A program made the translations under genes and the position numbers. Below are positions 49,315 through 57,892 of a DNA stretch of 64,000 nt, in pieces (position 1 is the stretch's first letter; every line of letters starts with the position of its first letter). The notes under the pieces were generated by a model. That model ran no database searches, was not told the origin of the DNA, and saw only the letters and a program-made list of their open reading frames with translations. Source of the DNA: Sphingomonas parva (ex Maeng et al. 2020) (GTDB lineage: Bacteria > Pseudomonadota > Alphaproteobacteria > Sphingomonadales > Sphingomonadaceae); contig NZ_SPDV01000003.1 of NCBI RefSeq assembly GCF_004564275.1, forward strand, positions 118,399 through 182,398. The letters are read 5' to 3'.

Positions 49315-50202
49315 TCAGCTTTGAGCGCCTACCTGATCAAGCACCCAGTTCGAAAAGGCCGAGGTTCGCGGGTTTTCGGGCCCATGCGGGACGACGAGCC
49401 AAAGCTTGTAGTTGGTTGGCCTTTCTTCATCCAGCAGACGGACGAGCCGCCCCTCCCGGATCAGATCGGCGGCGAGTGAGCGACGCGTGAGCGCTACGCC
49501 CTGCCCAAGCAGGGCCGCCTGCAGGCTCATCATCCCGTCGGGCATGTTCACGAAGCGGTGCCGTGCTTCCTGCTCCCCGATCCAGGTCCGCCATTGCAAG
49601 GCGCTCTCGTCCGCAATCAACCCTGCATCGCGGATGAGCGGCAGTCCGGCGAGATCATCGGGCCTTCGGGCGATGGCGCGGCCCGCCAGCAAGGAAGGGC
49701 TGCAAACCGCCACCGCGCTTTCCTCCATGAGGATGGCCGCACGGCCATCCTCGTAGACGCCGCTCCCGAAGCGGATCGCGACGTCGGTCGCTCCGTCGCT
49801 CAAGGAGGCGAGCTGCAGGCTGAGCGAGAGACGAAGGTCTATCTCCGGGAAGCTGTTTCGAAACGCTGCCAGCCTCGGCAACAGCCAGAAGGTAGCGAAG
49901 GACGCGAAGGTCGCGACCTGCAGGATCCCGGCACGGTCGCTGCTGCCCAGCGCGCGGGTCGCAGCCTCGATCTGTGCCAGCGCGCCGGCGACCTTGGCTG
50001 CATAGTCCCGTCCCGCCGAGGTCACGGTGAGCCCGCGTGCGCGACGCGAGAAGAGCTTCACTCCAAGGCGCTGCTCCAACAGGCGCATCTGCTGACTTAC
50101 CGCCGCCGGCGTGACGTTCAGCTCGGAAGCAGCGCGGGCGAAGCTGCCGTGACGGGCAGCAGCCTCGAACGTGCGCAGGATCGGGAGAGGAGGAGAAATC
50201 AT
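49315..50202 (-). CDS. LysR-family transcriptional regulator (GcvA-like)
   Basis: A 295-residue regulator. The N-terminal winged HTH is LPILRTFEAAARHGSFARAA, then SELNVTPAAVSQQMRLLEQRLGV and FSRRARGLTVT. A periplasmic-binding-protein-like effector domain follows, with LPRLAAFRNSFPEIDLRLS. The wording is GcvA-like. It is divergent from the SnoaL-like, flavin oxidoreductase, GST and cupin operon across about 106 bases, so it probably regulates that operon. Inducer unknown. Confidence 0.92.
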   Translation of the reverse strand: MISPPLPILRTFEAAARHGSFARAASELNVTPAAVSQQMRLLEQRLGVKLFSRRARGLTVTSAGRDYAAKVAGALAQIEAATRALGSSDRAGILQVATFASFATFWLLPRLAAFRNSFPEIDLRLSLSLQLASLSDGATDVAIRFGSGVYEDGRAAILMEESAVAVCSPSLLAGRAIARRPDDLAGLPLIRDAGLIADESALQWRTWIGEQEARHRFVNMPDGMMSLQAALLGQGVALTRRSLAADLIREGRLVRLLDEERPTNYKLWLVVPHGPENPRTSAFSNWVLDQVGAQS

Positions 50203-50308
50203 GAAGGAAGGCTAAGCCTGCCTTGGCCTGAGAACAAGAAACTATCGTTTTTCGACAACTGCCGCTGATCGTACTGGTGCTCGATCTCAAGCAGAGCAGG
50301 ACCCTCCG

Positions 50309-50794
50309 ATGAATGCCCTCCTTCCCTCCCTCCTCGCAGCATTCTCGACGCCGAGCCCGGAAGCACCGACCGTGGCGCCCGTCGAGGTCGTTCGCGGCTT
50401 CGTGCGCGATGTCCGGTCCGGCGCGCATCCCGAACTTGCGGACCGCTACATGGCCGCGGCCGTCGCAGCCCACCAGATCGTCTCGGAAAGTGAAGTCACG
50501 GTCGTGCGCACGCCCGCTGACTATTCCGAGCACGTGCGCGATTTCCGCCGGATGTTCGGGCATTTCGAGCTTCGGATCGAGGAGATGATCGCGGATGGTG
50601 ATCGAGTCTACGTACGCTGGCATCAGACCGGCCACCACCTCGCCTCTCTCGATGGCGAGCAGCCGACCGGCAAGACGCTGATCGAGGTCAGCTCGGCGGT
50701 CTATCGGGTCAGCGCCGGCCGGATCGTCGAATATTGGATCCAGACCGACCGCAAGGGCCTGGAGCTACAGCTCGCCCGTAGCGCGACAAGGTGA
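50309..50794 (+). CDS. SnoaL-like / NTF2-fold protein (ester-cyclase type)
   Basis: A 161-residue protein of the SnoaL/NTF2-like fold. VVRGFVRDVRSGAHPELADRYM, VRDFRRMFGHFELRIEEMIADGDRVYVRW and a closing GRIVEYWIQTDRKGL fit the family. These small alpha+beta cones act as isomerases or cyclases, or bind small aromatics. Residues 1-22 are hydrophobic but lack a clear cleavage site. It is the first gene of an operon, with its TGA overlapping a GTG near the flavin oxidoreductase start. Confidence 0.8.
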   Translation: MNALLPSLLAAFSTPSPEAPTVAPVEVVRGFVRDVRSGAHPELADRYMAAAVAAHQIVSESEVTVVRTPADYSEHVRDFRRMFGHFELRIEEMIADGDRVYVRWHQTGHHLASLDGEQPTGKTLIEVSSAVYRVSAGRIVEYWIQTDRKGLELQLARSATR

Positions 50795-50795
50795 T

Positions 50796-50801
50796 GGAGG
50801 G
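50796..50801 (+). promoter_or_regulatory. Ribosome-binding site deciding the flavin oxidoreductase start
   Basis: GGAGGG lies five to six bases before ATG 50806. This favours that start over the in-frame GTG at 50791, which overlaps the previous stop. Confidence 0.55.
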
Positions 50802-50805
50802 CCTC

Positions 50806-51873
50806 ATGCATTCCATGTTCGAGCCGCTCCGGCTGGCGAGCGGGCACGTGCTGCGCAACCGCCTGATGTTCGCACCGCTGACGACCCAGCAGAGCCTGGC
50901 GGACGGCCGCGTGTCACGCGAAGATCGGCATTGGCTCGCCATGCGCGCCCAAGGGGGCTTCGGGCTCGTCCTCACCGCGGCCGCCGCGGTGACGGCGGAC
51001 AGCCGCGCCTTTCGGGGCCAGTACGGCACCTACTCCGACGCCTTTCTGCCGGGCATGACCGGTCTTGCTCATGCCGTGAAACGGCATGGAGCGATCGCCC
51101 TCGTCCAGCTCCAGCACGGCGGAGGCAGGTCTCTCCGCACTGCTGGCGGCGCGCTTGCGCCGTCGCCGACGCCGGCCGCGCGCGCCGCAAATCGTGGCGA
51201 CCTCGCAGAAGTGATCGATGCGTTCGCTTCCGGCGCCGAGCGCAGCGTCCGGGCAGGATTCCATGGCGTTCAGGTGCATGCCGCCTATGGCTTCCTGCTC
51301 GCCCAGTTCCTCGATCCTCAGGCAAACCGCCGGACCGATGCTTATGGCGGATCGCTGGACAACCGAGCCCGTCTCCTTCGCGAAGTGCTTGCGGCGATCC
51401 GCACCAGAACACCGTCCGCGGCGCTGAGCGTACGCCTCAACTTTCGCGATCGTGGGCTGCGGCCGGACGAGATGCTGGCGCTTGCCGGTGAGCTTCTCGT
51501 CGACGGAGCCGTGGACCATCTCGACCTCGTGGTGGAGCATCCTGCCGTCTTCGAGGAGATGGAGGCGGCTCGCCCTACGTGGCTCAGGACCCTGAATCGC
51601 CGCCGAGGCGTGCTTGGCCTGACCGGCGGCTTCTCGAGCGCCCGGTCGATCGAGGCGGCGCTGGAGAGCGGCGCCGATCTGGTCGGAATCGGCACGGCCG
51701 CCGTGCTCCACCCGGATTTGCCCAAGCAGCTCCTCGCCCATCCCGGCTTCCGTTCCCGCACTCTCCCGGCCACGGCAGACTATCTGGCCGAGCGCGGCGT
51801 CAGCCCGCCGTTTCTCGACTACCTCGCCGATTGGCCCGGCTTCGTCACCGAAGCCGACCGCGCCGCCGCCTGA
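50806..51873 (+). CDS. NADH:flavin oxidoreductase (Old Yellow Enzyme family) with altered active-site pair
   Basis: A 355-residue TIM-barrel flavoenzyme. MFEPLRLASGHVLRNRLMFAPL is the OYE N-terminus, and VQVHAAYGFLLAQFLDP with RTDAYGGSLDNRARLL is the conserved substrate and FMN region. Family members reduce activated C=C bonds with NAD(P)H. The usual substrate-anchoring pair is His-x-x-His or His-x-x-Asn. Here it is His158 and Tyr161, which is unusual. GTG at 50791 is an alternative start. It follows a SnoaL-like gene and precedes a GST gene. Confidence 0.87.
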   Translation: MHSMFEPLRLASGHVLRNRLMFAPLTTQQSLADGRVSREDRHWLAMRAQGGFGLVLTAAAAVTADSRAFRGQYGTYSDAFLPGMTGLAHAVKRHGAIALVQLQHGGGRSLRTAGGALAPSPTPAARAANRGDLAEVIDAFASGAERSVRAGFHGVQVHAAYGFLLAQFLDPQANRRTDAYGGSLDNRARLLREVLAAIRTRTPSAALSVRLNFRDRGLRPDEMLALAGELLVDGAVDHLDLVVEHPAVFEEMEAARPTWLRTLNRRRGVLGLTGGFSSARSIEAALESGADLVGIGTAAVLHPDLPKQLLAHPGFRSRTLPATADYLAERGVSPPFLDYLADWPGFVTEADRAAA

Positions 51874-51883
51874 AAGGAAAGCC

Positions 51884-52552
51884 ATGCTCAAGCTCGTGAG
51901 TCACCCGCTTTGCCCCTATGTCCAGCGCGCCGCGATTGTCGCCGCGGAGAAGTCGATTCCGCTCGAGCGCGTGACGATAGATTTGGCCAACCGCCCAGAC
52001 TGGTTCCTGCGCGCGTCGCCGAACGGCAAGGTGCCGCTCTTGCTGGTCGACGGCGCGGTGCTGTTCGAGAGCGCGGTGATCGCCGAGTATCTGGACGACA
52101 TTTCGGAAGGGTCGCTGCTGCCCGCAGATCCGCTCCGCCGAGCCGGGCACCGCGCCTGGATCGAGTTCGCTTCGGCGACCCTTGCCGATATCGGCGCCCT
52201 CTATTCGGCGGTCGACGAGGCGAGCTTCGAGGCAGTGCGGCTCGCCCTGATCGCCCGGTTCCAAAGGGTGGATCGGATCGTGGCAGGACCGTGGTTCTCC
52301 GGCGGGACGTTCAGCCTGGTCGACGCGGCCTTCGCGCCGGTATTTCGCTACCTCGATGCGTTCGAGACCTTGGCGGCTCTGCGCCTGGCCGACGCACTCA
52401 CTCGCGTCTCCTCATGGCGATGCGGGCTGCGCGCGCGACAATCCGTCCGCCAGGCGGTTGCCCCCGAATTTCCTGCGCTGCTGGCCGACTTTCTTGCCCG
52501 CCGGAATTCCTACCTTTCCGGCCTGATCGGCCGCACAGCACGAGCAGCGTGA
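51884..52552 (+). CDS. Glutathione S-transferase family protein
   Basis: A 222-residue two-domain GST. The N-terminal thioredoxin fold begins KLVSHPLCPYVQRAAIV, with CPYVQR giving the site that binds glutathione. PNGKVPLLLVDG and the E-S-A-V-I-x-E-Y-L motif follow. The helical C-terminal domain has FSGGTFSLVDAAFAPVF. The CPxV start recalls omega- or beta-type GSTs with a catalytic Cys. It is ten bases after the flavin oxidoreductase gene in the same operon. Confidence 0.9.
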   Translation: MLKLVSHPLCPYVQRAAIVAAEKSIPLERVTIDLANRPDWFLRASPNGKVPLLLVDGAVLFESAVIAEYLDDISEGSLLPADPLRRAGHRAWIEFASATLADIGALYSAVDEASFEAVRLALIARFQRVDRIVAGPWFSGGTFSLVDAAFAPVFRYLDAFETLAALRLADALTRVSSWRCGLRARQSVRQAVAPEFPALLADFLARRNSYLSGLIGRTARAA

Positions 52553-52563
52553 GGCACGGCCCC

Positions 52564-52863
52564 ATGGAAAAGATCGACACGAATGCCGTCGACGGGCCGG
52601 TCGCCTGGCGCGGCCCGAACTTCCCCGGTTTCGGCGGCGCCGCGGTGAAGCTCCGCTGGATCGACACGCCCTATCGATGGCATCGCAACGATGACCGCGA
52701 GTTCTTCCTGGTACTGTCCGGTTGCGTGGAGATGCGTACGCGGAAGAATGGCCGCACGTCCTCGCTGCTTCTCGAAGCGGGGCAGGCAGCCATCATCGAG
52801 GCGGGTGAAGAGCATGTCGCCTGCCCGCGCGGCGCCGCGCGGGTGCTGGTCGTGGAGACATGA
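52564..52863 (+). CDS. Small cupin-domain protein
   Basis: A 99-residue single-domain cupin. RWHRNDDREFFLVLSGCVEM is motif 1 and LLLEAGQAAIIEAGEEHVACP is motif 2. It retains several His and Glu residues of the metal site (His, Glu in motif 1, His in motif 2). It is the last gene of the LysR-divergent operon. Metal and substrate are unknown. Confidence 0.82.
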   Translation: MEKIDTNAVDGPVAWRGPNFPGFGGAAVKLRWIDTPYRWHRNDDREFFLVLSGCVEMRTRKNGRTSSLLLEAGQAAIIEAGEEHVACPRGAARVLVVET

Positions 52864-53109
52864 CCATCCTCGCCGCGAGCAGACGGGCCGCTGCCCCGAA
52901 GCCAGTTCCAGGCTGCGACGATCGCTTCTTCATCGAAGTGAACGTTTCCGATCAGACCGATAGGGTCACCGTCTGGGACCTGGACGAGGAATCGGCTCGG
53001 CACGTCTGGGCTCGCCGAGCTGCGCCCAGGAAACGCGCCGTCAGCCGCATCCGCCCGGTTCCTCATGCCGCCGATGTCGTGATACGCTCCGCATCCGGGG
53101 GAATTGCTC

Positions 53110-54690
53110 ATGCGCCGATTATCTGTCCTGCTGCTGCTCACACTCGGGTCGCCCGCCGCCGCGCAGCACACCGCCGCCGCGCCGTCGCCCGCGTCGAAGG
53201 CGGAGGCGTCCCACGACGGCATGACTCATGCGGATACGGCCGCGCCGAAGACCCCGCAGATCCTGCCGGGCTACGGCAGCGGCGGATTCCCGATCACCAC
53301 CCGAGTGCCCGAGGCTCAGGCATTCTTCGACAACGGGATGCAGCTCGCCCATGCCTTCGCGCACAAGGCGGCGATTGCCGCAATGGCGGAGGCGGTGCGG
53401 CTGGATCCCGCCTGCGCGATGTGCCTGTGGGGACTGGCCTGGACCTCGGGGCCGACGATCAACTACGGCAAGAGCGCTGCGGAGCTGGCGCCGCTCGCCG
53501 CAATGGCAAACGAGGCGGCGACGCTCGCCAAGGCTGAAGGTACCGACCGCGAGCGAGCGCTGATCGCGGCGCTGCAGCGGCGCTACAAGAAGGGTGGCGG
53601 CGGCAAGCCCGGCGACACTGCCTTCGCCAAGGCGATGGCGAAGCTCGCATCGGCTCATCCGGCCGACGATTCCATCGCGGTGATCACCGCCGATGCGTGG
53701 CTGATGACCAAGGCGAAGACCCCGAACGACTGGAAACGAAATGCCGAGCTGGCGATGCCGCTGCTCGAACGGGTGCTGAATCGCCGACCCGACGACACGC
53801 CAGCCATCCATTTCTACATCCACGCCAGCGAGATCGCCGGCGTTCCCGCACGGGCCGAGCCTTATGCCGATCGGCTCGGCGCGCTCGCGCCCAAGGCGAG
53901 CCACCTCGTCCACATGCCGAGCCATACCTATTATTGGGTGGGGCGCTATCAGGACGCGGCGGACGCCAATGTGCGGGCGGTTGAGATCGGGATCGACAAC
54001 GCGCGGGCCCTGGGCCTGCCGCCGCCCGACGGCGTCTGGGGGCTACCCTATCATGTCCATAACGTCACATTCGGCCTCGGTGGCGCGCTGCAGGCGGGTG
54101 ACGCCAAGACCGCGCTGGCGCTCGGCCGCCCGCTGGTCGAGCGCTCGCAGAGCCGCGACGACGCCAGCAGTTTCAGCCAGGTCATAGCAGCGAGCGGCTA
54201 TTTCGCCCTGGCGCGTTTCGCGGACCCCGAGGAGGTGCTGAAGCTGCCCAAGCCAAGGCTGCCCGTGCTCGCCGCCGCCTGGCATTATGCGCGCGGCGAG
54301 GCGCTGGCTCGGCGGGGCGACGCGGCCGGCGTGAAAGTCGAGGCGGAGGCTATCGTCGGCCCCGCGGGCGCGTACGACGAGGGAGCGAAGCAGGGACAGC
54401 AGCTCGCCTTCATCGCCCGCCGGGTGCTCGACGGCCGGGCAGCGATGCTCGAAAATCGGCCTGCAGACGCGGCCACGGCGTTCCGCCAAGCCGCGGAGAT
54501 CCAGGAAAGCGAGGGTTTCTCGCTGATCACCGATCCCCCTGCCTGGTATTATCCGGTCCGCAGCGATCTCGCCGCGGCATTGCTTGCGGCCGGCGAACGC
54601 AGCGCCGCGAGGAAGGAGGCCGAGGCCGCCCTCGCCTACCGGATCAAGGACCCGGCCACGCTCGCCCTGCTGAAGCGGATCGACGAGTAA
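53110..54690 (+). CDS. Secreted TPR-repeat protein
   Basis: A 526-residue protein with a signal peptide of about 20 residues (MRRLSVLLLLTLGSPAAAQ). TPR-like repeats start at AQAFFDNGMQLAHAFAHKAAIAAM, with conserved CAMCLWGLAWTSGP, IHFYIHASE and HMPSHTYYWVGRYQDA stretches. These are typical of a widespread exported TPR family of unknown role. It may serve as a scaffold for protein complexes in the periplasm. ATG 53110 follows GGGGGA; TTG at 53104 is less likely. Confidence 0.85.
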   Translation: MRRLSVLLLLTLGSPAAAQHTAAAPSPASKAEASHDGMTHADTAAPKTPQILPGYGSGGFPITTRVPEAQAFFDNGMQLAHAFAHKAAIAAMAEAVRLDPACAMCLWGLAWTSGPTINYGKSAAELAPLAAMANEAATLAKAEGTDRERALIAALQRRYKKGGGGKPGDTAFAKAMAKLASAHPADDSIAVITADAWLMTKAKTPNDWKRNAELAMPLLERVLNRRPDDTPAIHFYIHASEIAGVPARAEPYADRLGALAPKASHLVHMPSHTYYWVGRYQDAADANVRAVEIGIDNARALGLPPPDGVWGLPYHVHNVTFGLGGALQAGDAKTALALGRPLVERSQSRDDASSFSQVIAASGYFALARFADPEEVLKLPKPRLPVLAAAWHYARGEALARRGDAAGVKVEAEAIVGPAGAYDEGAKQGQQLAFIARRVLDGRAAMLENRPADAATAFRQAAEIQESEGFSLITDPPAWYYPVRSDLAAALLAAGERSAARKEAEAALAYRIKDPATLALLKRIDE

Positions 54691-54809
54691 CCGGCGTCCG
54701 GACAACGCGGCGGCATGGATCCTGCAGCGGCAGGCTACCCGCACAAGCCGCTTGTCCGTCGCTGCCCTTCAGCCCCAACGCGATCGCAACCCGCATATCG
54801 ACCCGCGGC

Positions 54810-55373
54810 TCAGCCCGGCACGTAGATCCAGATGTGCCGCGGTCCGCCGGACAGGGCGCGGAGGCTTCGCGCCGCTTCCGGCTGGGGCGGCGCGCCCGCG
54901 CAGGGCTCGTCGTAGAGCGCGGCCATTGCGCGCAGCTGCGCCGGCGCAGCCGTGTGCAGCTCGACCACGCCGGTGATGAGGTTGCGGTACATCGTGCCGA
55001 CGGTCCCCCAATGCTCGCGCAGCATCTGATCCTTCTCGCAACGGGACGCGTCCTGGAGCAACTGGCGCAAGGCGGTGACGGCGCGCGGGTCGCCGCCGAT
55101 TGCCGCTCCAGTGAGGAGGATCTCGGCCTTGTCGAGATCCTTCCCGACACCGTTGCCGTCGCGATAGGCGAGGCCGAGCGGGTAGCGCGCGGTGACTTCG
55201 CCCGCGGCAACCTCGCGCTCGAGCAGCGGGATCGCCGCCGCGACGTCGCCGTTGCTGTAGAGCTTCATGCCTGGCGTGCGCTTCACGCCGACCGAGCATC
55301 CGCCGAGCAGCAAGGCCGCGGCCAGCCCGAGGAGCAACGGCGTCGCGGGTCCCGCGATCCTGCGGCCGCTCAC
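54810..55373 (-). CDS. Sel1/TPR-like lipoprotein
   Basis: A 187-residue lipoprotein with lipobox LGGC (Cys26). The body has two Sel1-like helical repeats (KLYSNGDVAAAIPLLEREVAAGEVTARYPLGLAYRDGNGVGKD in short form: ARYPLGLAYRDGNGVGKDLD is clearest). The C-terminal part carries two Cys and no known motif. GTG at 55373 overlaps the previous gene's TGA (GTGA). It is the second of a two-gene envelope unit. Confidence 0.75.
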   Translation of the reverse strand: MSGRRIAGPATPLLLGLAAALLLGGCSVGVKRTPGMKLYSNGDVAAAIPLLEREVAAGEVTARYPLGLAYRDGNGVGKDLDKAEILLTGAAIGGDPRAVTALRQLLQDASRCEKDQMLREHWGTVGTMYRNLITGVVELHTAAPAQLRAMAALYDEPCAGAPPQPEAARSLRALSGGPRHIWIYVPG

Positions 55374-56131
55374 TTGGCCTTCTCCGCTCCGACAGGGGTG
55401 ATGGCGACATGAAGCAGCGACTCGGTCCGGTCGAGATCAACCATCGAGTAGGAGACGCGCGCCGCCCCGCCGGTCCCTTTCACCTGCCAATGGCCATCGG
55501 CCCATTGGCGCTTGACGACCGACTTGGACGGCTCTGCGCCCAGAATTCTGTTCATCGCCGCGACGAACGGCTCCACGCCGTCAAAGCCGGTCGACATCAC
55601 GGTGACGTTGCAGGACGGCAGCTGCGTCCGGCCCGGCGAGAACGGGCCGGAGGTCGCACCGTTGCGCCAGCGGCTGAGGGTCTGGCGGTTCTTGAGCGCC
55701 GAGGCCTCGACGCCCCAGATCTGCACGCGCGCCTCGGGCGAATGCCAGACACTCGCGACGAGGGCGGGGCCGTCCTTGCGGCCCGCAATCGTGACCTGCC
55801 GGTTCTGGAGCCTGAAGCTCGATCCGGCTGCGGCGCCGGCGAGCCGCGCCTGATCGAAGCCGGTGTCGATGCACAGGCGCTTGAACTCGTTCGCGAGACG
55901 CTCGGCCGTCATCGCCGCGGGCGCGAACGTCGGCGCGACGGTGTCGTCGACCTGGACGAACAGCGCCTGACCGTAATCGTTGGTCGCGACGAGGGTGTCG
56001 GTCCCCTCGAGCAGAGTTCCTCGCCAGTCCGACGGCTTCCTGATGATATCGGTGCCGATCGTCTGCGCGAGCACCGGCGAGCCGGCCAGCGCGCAGGCCG
56101 TCGCGGCCGCAATGATCCCGAGAGTCTTCAT
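55370..56131 (-). CDS. Secreted protein of unknown function, coupled to the lipoprotein gene
   Basis: A 253-residue protein with a signal peptide (MKTLGIIAAATACALAGSPVLAQ). No domain is recognised. Visible features are RKPSDWRGTLLEGTDTLVA, RLCIDTGFDQARL and a late FDGVEPFVAAMNRILG segment, with Cys residues that may form a disulfide. ATG 56131 is preferred; the longer frame to 56179 is not supported by a signal peptide. It is coupled to the downstream lipoprotein gene. Confidence 0.7.
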   Translation of the reverse strand: MKTLGIIAAATACALAGSPVLAQTIGTDIIRKPSDWRGTLLEGTDTLVATNDYGQALFVQVDDTVAPTFAPAAMTAERLANEFKRLCIDTGFDQARLAGAAAGSSFRLQNRQVTIAGRKDGPALVASVWHSPEARVQIWGVEASALKNRQTLSRWRNGATSGPFSPGRTQLPSCNVTVMSTGFDGVEPFVAAMNRILGAEPSKSVVKRQWADGHWQVKGTGGAARVSYSMVDLDRTESLLHVAITPVGAEKAK

Positions 56132-56312
56132 CCCACGTCCCCCTTGTCCCGAAGCTAACATGCGGCTCGGCCGGGGCAAAGCATCTCCTCCCGTCGCGCG
56201 CGCATGTCCGCTCGAAGGCAGCCGCTCAGGGGGCTGGACCGGCGTGGGTCAGGAGGTAAGAACGAGGGCGGGCCGCGCCGCTGCGGTCCCCGGGGCTGCA
56301 CAGGGAGGGACA

Positions 56313-57068
56313 ATGATCGATCGCCGCCTCTTCGTACGCAATGCGCTGGCGGCGCCGCTCGCCGCGGGCGCGCTGGCCGGGAGCGCCGCTTCGGCCGGTG
56401 CCGAGACGTGGGAGGAGAAATGGGCGCGCACACTGCGCGAGGACTTCGCCATGCTCGGTCGCTACCGCGCCGAGAATGAGGCACTGATCGCGAGCAAGGC
56501 GCCGGTGGATATCGTGTTCCTGGGCGATTCGATCACGGAGGGATGGCGCGACAAGAGGCCGGGCTTCTTCGTCGCGGGCCGGATCGGCCGCGGCATCGGC
56601 GGGCAGACGACCTCGCAGATGGTGCTGCGGATGATGGCGGACGTGGTCGCGCTGCGGCCGAAGGCCGTCCACATCATGGCCGGCACCAACGATGTCGCCG
56701 GCAACACCGGGCCGATGACGCGGGGCATGACGCAGGACAATGTTCGGGCGATGGTCGCGATCGCGCGCCAGTTCGGCATCCGCCCGATCCTCGCCTCGAT
56801 CCCGCCGGCGGCGAGCTTCCCGTGGCGCCCCGGCCTGGAGACGCGCGCGCCGATCCGGACGCTGAACGCCTGGCTGCGCGACTACGCGCGCGCCGAGCGT
56901 CTGATCTACATCGACTATCACAGAGTGCTGGCGACGGCGGACGAGGCGATGCGCCCCGGGCTCGCCTACGACGGGGTCCACCCGACGGAGGCCGGCTATG
57001 ACGCCATGGCATCGGTGGCCGAGCCGGTCCTGCGCACCATCCTTCCGGCACGAAAGATCAGAATGTGA
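56313..57068 (+). CDS. SGNH/GDSL-type esterase, Tat- or Sec-exported
   Basis: A 251-residue hydrolase. A leader with RRLFVRNALAAPLAAGALAGSA looks Tat-like. Catalytic Ser73 is in GDSITEGW, Asn126 in GTND, and Asp220 with His223 in DGVHPTEAGY: the SGNH blocks I, III and V. Such enzymes remove acetyl groups from polysaccharides or act on lipids. It is the first gene of an operon with manA, GH97 and GH26. Deacetylation of mannan is therefore a likely role. AGGGAGGG precedes ATG 56313. Confidence 0.88.
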   Translation: MIDRRLFVRNALAAPLAAGALAGSAASAGAETWEEKWARTLREDFAMLGRYRAENEALIASKAPVDIVFLGDSITEGWRDKRPGFFVAGRIGRGIGGQTTSQMVLRMMADVVALRPKAVHIMAGTNDVAGNTGPMTRGMTQDNVRAMVAIARQFGIRPILASIPPAASFPWRPGLETRAPIRTLNAWLRDYARAERLIYIDYHRVLATADEAMRPGLAYDGVHPTEAGYDAMASVAEPVLRTILPARKIRM

Positions 57069-57865
57069 AGCTGAAGACCCATCAGGTCGAGAAGCCCTGG
57101 GGCAGGACCGAGCTCCCGCCGATCTTCGGGGAGACGGGCGGGCGACGGATCGGCGAGATCTGGTTCGACGCGCCGGACCACGATCCTCTGCCGCTGCTGG
57201 TGAAATACATCTTCACCAGCGAGAACTTGTCGATCCAGGTTCATCCCGACGACGAGCAGGCGCGGACGCGCGGCCTTGTCCAGGGCAAGAGCGAATGCTG
57301 GTACATCCTCGATGCGGAGCCTGGCGCCACGCTGGGCATCGGCCTGCGCGCCGAGACTTCCCCCGAGGCGCTGCGCGCGGCAGCGCTCGACGGATCGATC
57401 GAGTCCATGATCGATTGGAAGCCGGTCCAGGCCGGTGACTTCTTCTTCGTACCCGCCGGCACCGTTCATGCAATCGGCGCCGGTATCTCGCTGCTCGAGT
57501 TCCAGCAGAATGCGGACGTGACCTATCGCCTCTACGACTACGGGCGGCCGCGCGAGCTGCACCTTGCCGACGGCATCGCCGTCTCCATGCCCGCGCCTTA
57601 TCCGGAGCATCTCGCCCGCCGCTCGGCTTTGGGCGACGCGGTGCTGGTCGACGGACCGCATTTCATCCTCTGCCGAGCAACGTCGACACAGGCAGTGCCG
57701 GAGAGACTTGCCGGGCGCGAGCGCTGGGTGATGCCGCTCGAAGGCTCCGCGCGGTCCGCGAGCGAAGAAGCTGGACCGGGCGAATGCCTGTTGCTGGCAC
57801 CCGGCGCTCCGCTCGCCCTGGAAGCCGGAGCAATCGCCCTCGTCGGCGCAGCCGGCCGGCTCTGA
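57065..57865 (+). CDS. manA: Mannose-6-phosphate isomerase, class I
   Basis: A 266-residue enzyme that interconverts mannose-6-phosphate and fructose-6-phosphate. Zinc ligands are seen in IQVHPDDEQA (Gln58, His60), in KSECWYIL and in AGTVHAIGAGISLLEFQQ. It is shorter than type I enzymes such as E. coli ManA and matches the short class I form. GTG at 57065 overlaps the SGNH stop. In this operon it would feed mannose from polysaccharide into glycolysis. Confidence 0.9.
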   Translation: MKLKTHQVEKPWGRTELPPIFGETGGRRIGEIWFDAPDHDPLPLLVKYIFTSENLSIQVHPDDEQARTRGLVQGKSECWYILDAEPGATLGIGLRAETSPEALRAAALDGSIESMIDWKPVQAGDFFFVPAGTVHAIGAGISLLEFQQNADVTYRLYDYGRPRELHLADGIAVSMPAPYPEHLARRSALGDAVLVDGPHFILCRATSTQAVPERLAGRERWVMPLEGSARSASEEAGPGECLLLAPGAPLALEAGAIALVGAAGRL

Positions 57866-57892
57866 CAATCAGAACGTAATCGGGAGAGTAAA

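Noticed and set aside
52860..53537. 225-residue open frame overlapping the cupin stop
   Set aside because: Only the first 65 or so residues are outside known genes and show no domain or repeat. The rest is a shadow of the TPR protein gene.
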